From assembly GCF_040807025.1 (NCBI RefSeq), contig NC_090943.1, positions 126,665,400 through 126,729,399 on the forward strand: DNA of 64,000 nucleotides. The letters run 5' to 3'. The DNA comes from Struthio camelus (lineage: Eukaryota > Chordata > Aves > Struthioniformes > Struthionidae). The position numbers and the translations under genes were made by a program. Positions 11,501-23,146 of the stretch are shown here, in pieces; the first letter of the stretch is position 1; the number at the start of each line of letters is the position of its first letter. The notes under the pieces are model-generated. The model did not search any database, was not told the DNA's origin, and saw only the letters and a list, made by a program, of their open reading frames with translations.

Positions 11501-14500
11501 ATTTGTGAATGCTATAACATTACCAGTTTTCCTTTAGAAAAATAAAAACTGACATAATATTTCAACATCATATACTAATTCAGTATTCTTTTAGGGATGA
11601 AAACATGAATGATCAAAATCAATTAAGTGCTAATATGGTTCAAAACATTTGCATCAATTACCATCAATGTTGGATTGGAGAATACCATTTGTGTTCAGAA
11701 TGCCACAGCCATTTCATTGTAATTCATATATTCCTCATTTAACAATCCATGAAAAGGTCCAGGTTTAAGAAAAATAATTGCTATGTAATCAGATTGTGAT
11801 TAACAGGAAAGAGAAGGAAATAAACTTATCCTTAAGTAATTCTGCAGATCCACGTCTGGTTTCTGAGAGGCAAAGTGAATTCTTCAAAAACTGAAACGCT
11901 TGCTCAGTTTGACAACACGTACTGGATTCTGTACAAATCCTTGTGTGTGACTTAAACAGGTTTTCATAGGGTAAGCATTGCACTGTTTCAAGAAGCGCAC
12001 GTGAACTGATGAGGTCCAAACACTCAAAATGATGTGTTATGTTGTTATTTATGGTGCTTTATCCCCTGGTGCAAATCCCAAAGAAAGAGCTGCGTTTGTC
12101 ATGAAACTCTTTCACCAGGACTTGCGAGTATTATCTTATTTTATGGCACTACGGACAAAATGCATAAGATGGGACAAAACAGACATATTTTGGAAACTGC
12201 TTGCCTTTTCCGTTCTATATCTTCCCTAACTCAACCATCTTTTCCCAGAAAATATCAAGCAGTTTGTAGTAAGGTGTTCTGTCTAAGATCTTCAACAGCA
12301 CTACAGAAGTCTATAGGGTAATATTCTCTTATGACTGCAGTACGAAATGAAGCCCAGTACGACATACAGAGGACAAGGAGCTTATATGGGTAACCAGAGC
12401 AATCGTCTGAAGGATTTGTGTCACGAGGCAACCCCATTAAACTAAGTTAGGTAGCGTGTGAGTCATCCAAAGTGGGGATGAGAAGATGAAGCTGGAGAAG
12501 TCTCAATTTCTGCTTTCAGTTGCCTTGAATTTAATATTGCTTATAGGAACGGTGTCTGTACTTGCATTGACTTTGCAAAGCAGCTTAAAATATTTAAGTG
12601 GTGGCCTGTGTGACTACACCTTCCTAAATGCAGGACATTTTCACCAGAATTGGAAACCTATTTGGCCTGCTTCTTGGAGGAGTGGCCGTTCCGTCCCTTG
12701 TGTACCTCCAGCAGCTTCTTTGGGTACTCATGTTAAAATAATTTTTTGATTCCATATGCAGTTGCTAATGCTTCATAGATTGTTTTACCCTAGGGACATC
12801 TCAAACCCAAAGCCTACAGAGACATGTAGGTAATAGTTTCTGCAGTATCAGGCCGATTGCTGAACTTGCTATTAAAACTGCCACATTCATAATTTCATAG
12901 AGTTGTTCCTCAGATTTAGGTGTAATAAAATACCTGAAGTTACTAACATGGTTACTTTTGTTGATATGTAGAAGCTACTTCATTCAGTGCCATGAATACC
13001 ATGCATATTCATAGTGTGGCCCACATAGCCATTTTGCCTTTTTCTTGGTAAAGTCTGTTGCTTCAGCTACTGCGATTTGCCTTCCTCTTCAGGCATTTGC
13101 TCAGCAACAGCCCTCAGGATGGTAAGACTCATGAGTCTTACCTAATTCTGAGCAAACATGTGAAGTTGTTCTCACTCTACCTCAGGCATTTTGATATCTC
13201 AGATTCAGTTTTTCTCTAAGATCAGCAGCTCAATAAAACTCCAACTGCTCTAGCCACTTGCAGCTGCATTTGCAACCAGTGCTTATCTGGAGAACTGCAA
13301 TGCAGATTATTTCATATTTCACTTCTGTTTGCTTTCTTCTAATCCCACTGTAAATGTAGCAAGGAATCTTCTGGTGGGCTTTTGAAGAATACTACTATCT
13401 TCATGATGATATAAAGATGTGAAAGCATCTTTTAAGACTTTTCCTAGGGAGATAACCCACACAGTGGAAAAGCTTTTTTGTTCTTTCCGGCAGCTGTTGA
13501 TTACTACTAAAGGCTAGTAGAAATAAAATAAGCCATTGCTAGGACCAGAATAATGAATAGATATCACTGATCAGAACAAGGAGAAAGAACATGTTTTGCT
13601 ATGTTGCACAAACCAAGAAAGATATACTTTATGGGGATAAGTGTTCCAGGATTCAGTATTAGAATATTTGCATTTGATTTCCACTGCAGGGAGGGAAAGC
13701 TCGATACAATATCCAGCAGAAATCAATATACTGTCTGCAAACAAGATGCATTTCCTTTTTAATTAGTCAATTTTCATTTACACTCCAGATTTGTACATCA
13801 TTCAGTTACTGGTCATTAGGTATGACAGGCAAAGGACTTAAGAGCTACAAAACGTGTATGGAGCTCTTTGGCAAACTGAAATACTTAGCTGACTTCTTGG
13901 TTCTGTACAGGCTTTAAGTCCATTGGAAAATAGTCTGAAATATGGTGGAAAGAAGGAGAGATACAGGCTGCACCAGTTCTCTTTATTCTACTGCAAAGCA
14001 GTTACCTTTGCTTTAGAAACCTCTTGCCTTTCTCTCTTTACTTGGACAGTAAGTAAAAGGTAAAATAGCACCTGATTTCATGGTGATTCCCCTATGTTAT
14101 AGGTCAGGGGAAAGCAGGTGGACTTCCAGTGTGGAAGTCCCCCCCAAACGGAGAAAAATCTAGTTTCTTCGGGAAAAAGAGTTTCCCAGTTTCTTTGGGA
14201 AAGGAGTAGGAAAATGGGAAAATAAGTATTCTGTAAGATTCTTTCCATACGTTTGATTGGTCTAAGTAAAAAGGGAAGAACTTTTCCAGAATTAAAACCT
14301 AGGAAAATATTCCAGCTTGCCATATAATTGGGGTCAATGCTCCATGCTTGCAGAACAGAAGTAGCATCCCTTGGTGGTCTGTGCTAGCTAGCAGGGTTTC
14401 CATGTAGCAGCTTCTGGCCTTAGGCCAAAAGCTTTGAAAATATCAGGTGCCCATGCTTATCCATTTTTAGTGAATAAGGAGAAGAGCAGCTCCACGTTTC

Positions 14501-17500
14501 TGAGACTCCAGATGGAGAGAGGCCTCTTCCTTAGGGGAAGGATTGCTCTTTGGCTGGTGATTGCCAAGAACTGCAGTTGACTTGCATAGGCCAGTAGGGC
14601 ACATCTGCACACCTGCTCTCCTGTTTTGTAATACTGTAAAACATTTCTGTTAAACCAACCCCCAAGAGTTGAGGTGTTTAAACTGGGAATAAATTGAAAA
14701 ATTTGATAACAGATAGACAACCGAATCACGCTTTTGAGGGATGACTGTGCCCTGGTGTCTGAGTGGTGAGTATTATCGGAATACAGAGGGGGCAAGTACG
14801 GTTCAGAGAGCTGGGACTGTTAGTTTGGAGGAAAAGAGAAGCTTTGTCCATAACATACCCCTTCTGTAGCAACAATCTCAAAGTTTCCTATCTGCCTCTT
14901 TTTTTGAAAGAGCTGAGGAGCTGCTTAAAGGTGTAGCAGGTAGCAGACAATGCTACCAGGTGAGAAACAAAGGGAGATACTTTTTCAGCTGTGGAGCTCA
15001 TAGTCACAGGATGCTACGGATACCAGAAGCTTACCTAGGTCTCAAAAAGTGATTAGACATATTAATAAAAGAAATAAAAATCCATCAAGGATATTAAATA
15101 GCTTAAATAATTCTTGCTCAGGCGGCTTCAGAACAGCATATTGTTGGAGGGTAGGGAAGCATCACCACATGCCTGTCCTGAGCTTATATTCTTCCTCGAG
15201 CATCTATGACTGACCGCCTACAGAGGCAGAGTACTGCACTGAAGGGATTCTTGGTCTGACTCAATGCAGCTGCTGTTATGAGTGATGGTTTAAAACATGT
15301 AAAACTAATTAAACCTGCAAGACACTTACTGTAGTTAGGTATTTGAGTTTGCTTAATTCAGAGGGAAACAGAAGAGTGAGTTCTTAAAAAGCTTGGAAAA
15401 TCAGGCAATGCGTTGGGGAGCCCTGCTCAGACCTACAGGACAGGCTCAAAAGTCCTGAGTGCACTCTAGTCCCCTGCTTTCACAGAGGGTCAGTGCAGAA
15501 GTGCAGTGAAGAGAAGAAAGATAGCCCAGCGGCTTCGGGAGCCAGCCTCAGCAGAGTGACAGCCAGCTGGACTTACCCACTGCTTCCTGGAAAAGAGAGG
15601 GAATCAAATCTTCTTTGCTCCTTGAAACAAAAACAAGGACTAATTGGGCTTCATTAGAAAAAGATAGAAGCAGCCAGTCCGGTGGCAGAAGGAGTGGGAG
15701 AACCATGATGAGAGAAGCCTTGGCCAGGGGGACACCCTGACTGCTGCGCTGGGGAAAAGAAGCTGGTGTCTGGTACGGGAGAAAATGCCAGCTCCGCCGT
15801 GGCTCCTGTGGGCTGCAGAGATTTGCATGGCCGTGCCGGCTCTGCTCACCCTCCACACTGACCTGGGGCCCTCGCAGCTGCGTTACGGCAGCCAAACGCT
15901 TGCACAGGCACATTCTGGGATTCCCGGCGTGGAGCTGCTCAGATGGGGAGATCCAGTTTTCAAGCCCGCTGTGTTCAGTCAGCTCTGAGCCCAGGCCAGG
16001 GAGCTTAGGGCTGTTTGAATATGTCCATGCACATGTGCTGCAAGAGCCAGCAGGTGCCTTGTGTAATATAAAGGACTTCGTATAGCCAAGACTGCTTGCT
16101 ACATCTGTGAACATTAAACATGCCTCAGCATGGATGCCAAGCTGTTCAATCAGCCCGTGTCTCTCTAGTAAACTCTTACAGCGTCCAACCAGTGTAGCTG
16201 CACGCAGGCTGCTTGGGGGATGTGGGGACTCCCTGACCCTGCCAGTCACCCACCAGGCAGAGCAGCAGCTAGTGCTGGCCAAAATTGGGCCAGGGATCGT
16301 TGTAAAAGTTTAGGTATTCCAGAGCACCGGGAGAGGAAGCTTGTATTATCAGCTTCTTGTTAAATAATTAAGTATGGTAAGAATGATATTAGATGGGTCT
16401 TTTAATGCCGTGTCCTCTCAGTCCTCCACAACTATGTGTCTTTTAAAGAAAAAAGAGTTGTCTATGGCCTTGACATGGCAAGACTGACTATCTAGGATAA
16501 CCATGAAAATAATATAGGATAATGAGAAGAATCACTATCAACTGTATGTTAAAAATTTCCAGTTCAGTTTGCTGATAAGACTTATCAGAGCTAGGGAGAT
16601 AACTTCCTAAGATAATAGGGATGTGTTCCTGCCTTCAGCAGTTATAATAAATCTTTTCAGAGAAAAATACTAAAGTTTTCAAACTAGCCAAGCATTTGAT
16701 TATTGATAGATACTTCATTTATAAAGCAGGGAGGTAAAAATACACAAAAAATGTATTTGTTAGTATAATTTCAACAGCCAGCTCTAATGCTGAGCTAATG
16801 GCAGGCCAGGACACCCAGATAATGCAAAATCCTGATAATATGGCATGAGCTGGGGAGTGCAGGGGCACACACTCACATGATACCAGTGCTGAAGAGCTCC
16901 CTGGCTGGCTCCATAGTGCAGTTCCCAGATATCCCTATGGTCTTCTGCTCAGAGACAGGGAGGTTGTGCCCATGCATTCCCGCAGGACCTTCCTGAGCCT
17001 CAGAACGGTTGGGGAGCTCAAGGCAGAAGCAGCACCTTATCCTCTGCCCTTATCCTCATTGGTAGGGTGTCCTAGGAACCTGGCACACCAAAACCTGACC
17101 TGGTTCTTCCTGGCACATCTAGGGTCTAAGGGAAATTGTTAATTCAGGCTCCGGCTGTGTTCTTTGACTGAGCAGCTATGCAGCTTCCAGACCTGTCCCT
17201 GAAGGCAGAAGGCCTGCATTTATCTGGTGCTGCGCCTGAGCTAATGTCTGCAGCAAGGATAATCTGCAATCTGGGTAACCTGATTATAGTTATTTGGGAG
17301 CTGTCTATATCCCACCACACTCCTCTGATTTTTCAACATTTGCAAAGAAGAAAATGTAGAAATACAGGGCAGGAAGGGAGTTCCCAGCTGTTGAGTCTGG
17401 TCTTTCTGCTGTGAGCAACCAGGTGTGTTATCCTTTCCCAGCCTGCTCCAAATCCAGCTTTAAAAGCAGTTTGCTTTTCCTGCTTCCATTCTGCAGGCTG

Positions 17501-20012
17501 GAGAGCTGGTTCAGGCTCACTGGTGGCTCACAACCAGCTCTTAAATTCCAGCCTAATGGAACAGCTAATTTATACGTATTTATTCTTATGGCTACGTTAT
17601 CCTTCAGTTTATATAACATTTCCCCAGTGTTGTATTCATAAGGAAATCTAGGCAAAGTAATGAAATTTGCCCAAGGAAGGAGTAATATCCTTTATGCTAT
17701 ATAAACGCAAAACCAGATTTTAGGACAAATGATAGAATACTATTCTTCATGATGCTCTAAAACAGGGTTCCAGTATAGCACACAGCCTAACATGCTTTTC
17801 CAGATGGAATTTATCATTCACAGCTGCATGTTAAATAATGAGAGCTTGCCCTCTTCTGGTCACAAGTAGTTGTACATGGAGATTTTGGGGGAGCTGCACA
17901 GTGGCTTTCTTTTCTGGAACCTGTTTGACCAAAGCCAGCCTGTTACAGTAGGAAGACTTTTTTGCAGCAGCTATTTCCTGGTACCTAAAGAAAGGGAGAC
18001 TGGCATCGCATTGGAGGTGGTGAGTGGTGAATGTTTCCCCAAGTAAGTTCTCAAAATATGTGTTCCTATAGGCTTTGTGGAAATAGTCATTTGAATAGAA
18101 ACAAAGAGCTCCATTAATGTTCCCACAAGAAGACCCAAGCTTAAATGCTGTCAGAGCAACGGCACTGAAGAAATTACGAATGCCTGGAGTAGAGGCATTT
18201 TACAGTACATTGGAGCACCTCCTAATCCATGGAGGATCCACAGGAGACTTGTTTCTGCTGCTCACAGAGCTGCCAGTTACATTTACATATGTAGGCTGGA
18301 TTTTAGGCTCCTCTGTATGTCGCCTAGTCCTCCTTATCTGAGGGAAGGGAAGAGTTCAGTGTTTTTGAAGGATGACAGCTCCAAGTGTGACCATCTTCTC
18401 TCCTCTACTGGGAGGTTAAGCCTACTTTTTAAATGTGAGGATTGTTTCATGGTTCATTTAACCCCTAATCTGCTAGTGGTTTTTGATACTAGCTTTTCTT
18501 GCTGTTCCATATATTTCTGAAGCTGCTTTTATCACCTCCTTGGTCTGTCTTCTGAGCTGGCTGCTGGAATTGTCTGTTGCTTGCTCGCCATGTCTGAAGG
18601 TGTAATAATGTAGCTATTCTCATAGTTACATGAATTTCTGATTAAGGTGTTGTGATGTTTGCAATTCTGGCCACTTCTTGTTCCACACAAAAATATCAGC
18701 TCCTTTCAGTTTTATAGCTACTCATGATCTTTCCTCTCATATTAGACTGGAGTTAAGTCCCAAAAAGTCTGGGCTCAGTCTTCAGATTTCAGAGCCACTG
18801 TCTATATTACATAAGGACCTAGCACAAAGATTAAACGGGTATTCTTCAGAGAGAGAGCCATGCAATGCAGTCCCTAGTGTATTTAGAGATTATCCTTTTT
18901 ATTAAGACTGACCACTGCATGGCACTATTGCACCAGCATCACTGCGGCGCCAGCCCTCAGACATAAGGAAGATAATGTAAAATCTCTCATTACTTAGCAG
19001 TATCTCTTCTACTATGTGCAGTTCTGCTTTCTTTCACAGCTAAGAGATGCTCAAGAATGGGGGATGTGTTGCAAAATGGAAGTAGATCCTGCCTCTCCCT
19101 TTGCAGTCTGTCTTCCTCTCCACCAAAAACCTGATGAGAGGGTTCGATTAGATACGATAGGATCTGAAAAAAGCCTGATGACACGGAAAGTGTTTGTGCT
19201 GCCTGAAGGGCAGGTTTTAAGTCAGATTCCCTAGTTTTGGGAGAAGATGAAGAAGTACTTCTCTTCTCTATATGGTTTCAGGTGCTGGGAATAAAGTTCT
19301 TTCCTAAGCTGATCCCAGGACCCATCCTTCTGAATGGACTGGAAAGAAGCGGGTGACCCCATGTGCACATGTGAGCGTGTGTGCGTGTGGCATGTTACCG
19401 TATACCAGTCAAGAAGCACAGAGATGGCTATGTGACTGTAGAAGTGTTTCAATTTTGTTCCAGGCATTCAAAAAAGCACCATTACATGTGACAATAAAGG
19501 GGAAAAAAGCCATTGTTTTCAGGTTTAGGACCAATGATAGGTTTAAATCGTAGATCCAAAGCCTCCTGGCTTTGGAAATGTTTTTCAGTCTGAGTATGCA
19601 TTTTGGGCTGCAGTCCGACCACATGAATTTTGATAGATCTGAAATGTTCCTGTCTGTTTACTCAGCCAGTGTCCTCATGGCAGCCTTGGCACAGCTGACG
19701 GATTAACTAACAGGAAAGAGAGCCCTAACCCAGCCTCAGTGTTAGTCACGGGACATGCAGAGGCCACAGGTCAGAAATGCCTTTCTCAGTGCTCAGCACA
19801 GCTCTGGCCTGCAGCTGAGCAATTATAAATCTCTGTGAGATGAGGAAGCATCTGCTCTGTGTCACATGGGCACTGCTGGCGCCATCCTGCTCTGTGGGCA
19901 ATGTCGCTTAGCCCACAGTAAATGCTCTGCCCGGCAGTTTCAGTAGTCCAACGCTCACTGGATATAGCTGGGTGCTTAAATATAAAAGTTAATCAAGGAA
20001 GTGGCCTGATTT

Positions 20013-20028
20013 CCCCCCCCCCCCCCCC
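20013..20028. repeat. C16 homopolymer
   Basis: Sixteen consecutive C (G16 on the minus strand) flanked by AT-rich sequence. It could form G-quadruplex structures. Its length in an assembly may be unreliable. Confidence 0.9.
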
Positions 20029-20744
20029 AAATGCTGAACACTCCACTTGCCTTTGAATTAAAAAATAAATTAAGATCTTCCAAGTATTATTTTAAAATGG
20101 ATGTTTAAATGGATGTTTTGGATATACTATTAGTTCTCAAAGAGATCTTTATTCTGTAACGCCATATAAGAGACCCGTCACACAAATGTGCTTTTGCTAG
20201 CACAAGCCGCGAGGAGCTGGGAAGTCAATACTAAGGCCTGGGGTAATATAAGGAGACTGCCATGTTGCAGATCACCAGGAGGAGATTTCTTTTTGCTATT
20301 ATATATTAAATACGCAGTTGGATTTAAAAACAGACTTTTGGAATATAGTTATACCTTAATGAAATGGACTCTAAACCCACAAACTGTTAAGATATCTAAG
20401 TAAATAAAACAGGAGCAGGCACGCTCTGTCACCAGCTGCGAGTGGTCCACGCTGCCCTGTTATTCATTCATCCCTCTGGCGCAGTTTTGGTACCTGTGAA
20501 GCAGTACTTCCCAGGCAGTGCCCAGGCACCTTTCTGGGGACAGCAAGTGCCAAGGACCATCCCAACAGGTACGCTGCATGTGGACACGCTCGTTCCTGGG
20601 GGAAGAGAGGATGGCCGTACGGAGGTAAGCTGGGCTGTCCTGCTGGGCCTCAGTGCCAGGGTTTGCCCTTGGCCAGTTAGCAGATGTGGCCAGCGAGACT
20701 AACGGGAACGGAGCTTGCAGCGCAGCCAGGTCTTGTTAAGTCAG

Positions 20745-20815
20745 GGGACAGGGGAGAACTAAATGACTTGCCACTAGGACATGAACCCAAGATCCAGGAG
20801 CCCTCAAACTGAAAC
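20745..20815 (-). mobile_element. Fossil tRNA-derived SINE (MIR-like)
   Basis: The plus strand reads AAATGACTTGCCACTAGGAC then ATGAACCCAAGATCCAGGAG. This resembles the reverse complement of the tRNA-related region of MIR-type and related amniote SINEs (core: GACTTGCCCAAGGTCACA, then GAACCCAGGTCTCCTGA). It is identified from memory of the consensus, and the exact family is uncertain. Confidence 0.45.
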
Positions 20816-21834
20816 CTTGGACCTTAAATTAAAATATAAGCCACTTCTATAATGCCTTTTTGTTTGTTTGTTTTACTATGGCTTTAACCAAAATACAAAC
20901 TTGTAAGAGTTGGCAGTGTTGAAGCTCATGACATCCAGATCCAAAGTTTGCTATTTGACTTCCTCTGGCAGGTTTGCTTCTGATAATTTTGCCAGAATGA
21001 CAACAAAACCAAGTTTCCATAGCAAGCTGGATTACTCTTCTCATTACATGGTAAAGAGCTCATTGCACACTGGCCTTGCAGCCTTGCACATGGGAGAACT
21101 TCTGCTGCTTTTTGACTACTGGCCAAGTCTTCCAGGGACATAATGTGGCTTTGAAATAAAACAGGTTGAACGGGTCAGAAACTGGCTGATGTAGATCTGG
21201 CCCACGGGCTTCCGGCCCATGCCTCTGAAAGAACAAGTCACTCCATTTTCATTAGTTTAAATAAGAAAACGAATCCCAGAGGTAATTCTGGATCACTTCT
21301 CTAGTTCTAAACGGGGTCAGATCCAGTTTCATTTCTCAGTGCTGCAGCTCAACAGCTTCCGTAGCTCTTTTGTGTTTTTCAGAAAATCTTAAAAATGAAT
21401 ACTTTTTACCCTGCAAATGAGTGTATTAACAGCCATAATCTTGCTGCAGCTATGATGTTTGTGCGCAGGGCTGTATTACTAACTTTTCTTTCCTCAAATT
21501 CCTTTTTTTTCAGTGTTGAATCAGGATTAAGGCATGTAGGTGTGTATGGCTAGTTCTTTTTCAATATACTCTGTCCTAGAGGTAACATGTATAGAATCAG
21601 GTTATATGGTAATATTTAAAAATAAGCTGAGTCTAAGCACTGGAAAACACATTGTGGGGTCAGTCCTGTATTAGCAGAGAAATAGGCTTGACATACTAAT
21701 AGGTCTCACGTAAGTCTCATTTCCACGCTTTTATGATTACAGTAGGTTTGGTTTTCTCTTCAAACGGGCACGTCAGAGAAGTAATAGAGCGAGAGAACAG
21801 ACAAGCCCTTTTTCAGTTCACAGAACCCCAATTC

Positions 21835-21840
21835 TTTATT
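21835..21840 (-). terminator. STMN2: Distal poly(A) signal of STMN2
   Basis: A canonical AATAAA (minus strand, in GATTAATAAAGAATTGG) lies 1.25 kb past the stop codon. A GU/U-rich downstream element, CTTGTCTGTTCTCTC, begins about 30 nt further on. Cleavage would fall near 21815-21822. The hexamer plus downstream element makes this the better-formed of the two candidate ends. Confidence 0.55.
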
Positions 21841-22927
21841 AATCACAGCTTGCTCACAATGACATACAGGAAAATAGCACTAATGAAGAGTAGAATATGC
21901 AGGCAGCAACCTCCAGGGGGGTAGGGACAACTTCAGAACTGCAGCTATTTTGGGGATGATGTGTTAGGTTTGGTGATACTGTACTTGGCACAAGCACCCT
22001 GTCTAGTCATTCCTGCTGCTTCAGCCCTCTTAGCTCTAGATGTCTGTCACTAGGTAGGGTTGGCTAACACTGAAGAGTAAAGGTCATGTCAAATGGAAGT
22101 CAGCAGTGTCAAAAAAATGTAACAACTGGCTCACGAGTTCCAGGTGAAATATTCAGTAGCCTTTTGTACCGTTACACACATAACATGGTAGCATCAGATG
22201 AGTATCATAGATCATGGCATCTACAGATAAAGCCACTTGATGCTATTAGTTGCTCCATCAATAAATTTTCAAGTGGTGAATTAAGCTCACTTTACAATTA
22301 GCATTTGTATCGTTTAGAATTTGTCATAGCTTGATGGTTACAATGCTCCTCTTAAATTCTCCTTAAACCGACCTATGACTTGCTTTCACATCTGTTGCAA
22401 AGCCGTATTTGCTGCCTCTCATCTCAAAAGGCAGAAGTAGCAAGTATGGTACACGGTGATTTAACCTCAATTATAAAGCACACTACAGAAACCTGTAGGG
22501 CAAATTGCATTTGAAGAAACTGCATTTTAAGAGCCTTTTGTCTTGGACAGCTGAATGTGAAGTCACAATACCTGTCACCTAGCTACTGCTTTAACAAAGC
22601 TTATTGATGGCAAAGCGTTCTAGGTTGTTAGGCAATGACTGGTCTCTAGCACCATAGAACTACTACTGACCTCGTCGGTGGGTTGGAATGAGAGTTGCAG
22701 GGAATGGAGTTAGACGTGAGGTGCTTCAAATGAACCAACTCAGCAAAGTCAACTGAGTGGAAATAGACAACATCAGAAGCCTGTTACAGGACATGTAAGA
22801 TTATGAAATAACTTGCATAATGCAATACTTGTATTTTTTAACAAAAATGTAAGTATTTACAAAATAAGATCCAAGTTTTTTAAACATCAAGCAAATCATT
22901 CTGCAAAGAGACCGCATTGTTTTTGTT

Positions 22928-22960
22928 TTTATTTTTGTTTCTTTTTTAAAGTTTTTTATT
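22928..22960 (-). terminator. STMN2: Proximal poly(A) signals of STMN2
   Basis: Two AATAAA hexamers occur on the minus strand, at 22955-22960 and 22928-22933, about 130-160 nt past the stop codon. A U-rich stretch with GUAAAUACUU and UUUUUGUU follows within 100 nt. Use of this site would give the short STMN2 mRNA. The tract is low-complexity, so one or both hexamers could be fortuitous. Confidence 0.45.
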
Positions 22961-23086
22961 GAGTTCCTGATTTTTTTTTTAAACCATGTCATACATTTCC
23001 CATACTGATATCGCATGATCCATAATAATATAGGCAAGGGGGAGTTTACTAATGGTGGGGATGGGTCACATCCACCATTGCTGTTT

Positions 23087-23146
23087 TCAGCCAGACAGTT
23101 CCACCTGGAGCTCCTTGTTTCTACGAACCTCTGCAGCATGCCTCTC
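23087..23146 (-). CDS. STMN2: STMN2 exon 5, coding part and stop
   Basis: After acceptor TGTTTTCCAG, 60 nt encode [19 protein letters not shown] and a TGA stop, the standard C-terminus of the stathmin-2 main isoform. The frame follows from exon 4 in phase 0. The exon is too short to stand out as an ORF and was found by matching the conserved ending. The 3' UTR continues to lower coordinates. Confidence 0.96.
   Translation of the reverse strand, partial: ERHAAEVRRNKELQVELSG

Larger units (their letters stand above)
8600..21815. other. Intergenic sequence downstream of STMN2, no gene seen
   Basis: About 13 kb with no recognised gene. Noted within it are a moderately GC-rich block at 15.5-16.3 kb carrying the longest chance ORF of the intergenic part (244 codons, minus), a small 8-bp-stem hairpin at 14120-14140, a C16 run and one SINE remnant. 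Confidence 0.6.
21816..23086 (-). other. STMN2: STMN2 3' untranslated region (inferred extent)
   Basis: The region after the TGA has no ORF of note and carries poly(A) signals at two distances, so its far end is inferred. If the distal signal at 21835-21840 is used, the UTR is about 1.27 kb. With the proximal pair at 22928-22960 it is only about 0.15-0.2 kb. SCG10 is known in rodents as two mRNA sizes of about 1 and 2 kb, and this spacing would account for such a pair. The mRNA-sense sequence next to the proximal site is A-rich. Confidence 0.55.

Noticed and set aside
15548..16282. 244-codon minus-strand ORF, the longest in the intergenic part
   Set aside because: It lies in a locally GC-richer block where stops are rarer, has mixed low-information composition, shows no domain I recognise, and overlaps open frames on the other strand. 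Chance is the simplest explanation.
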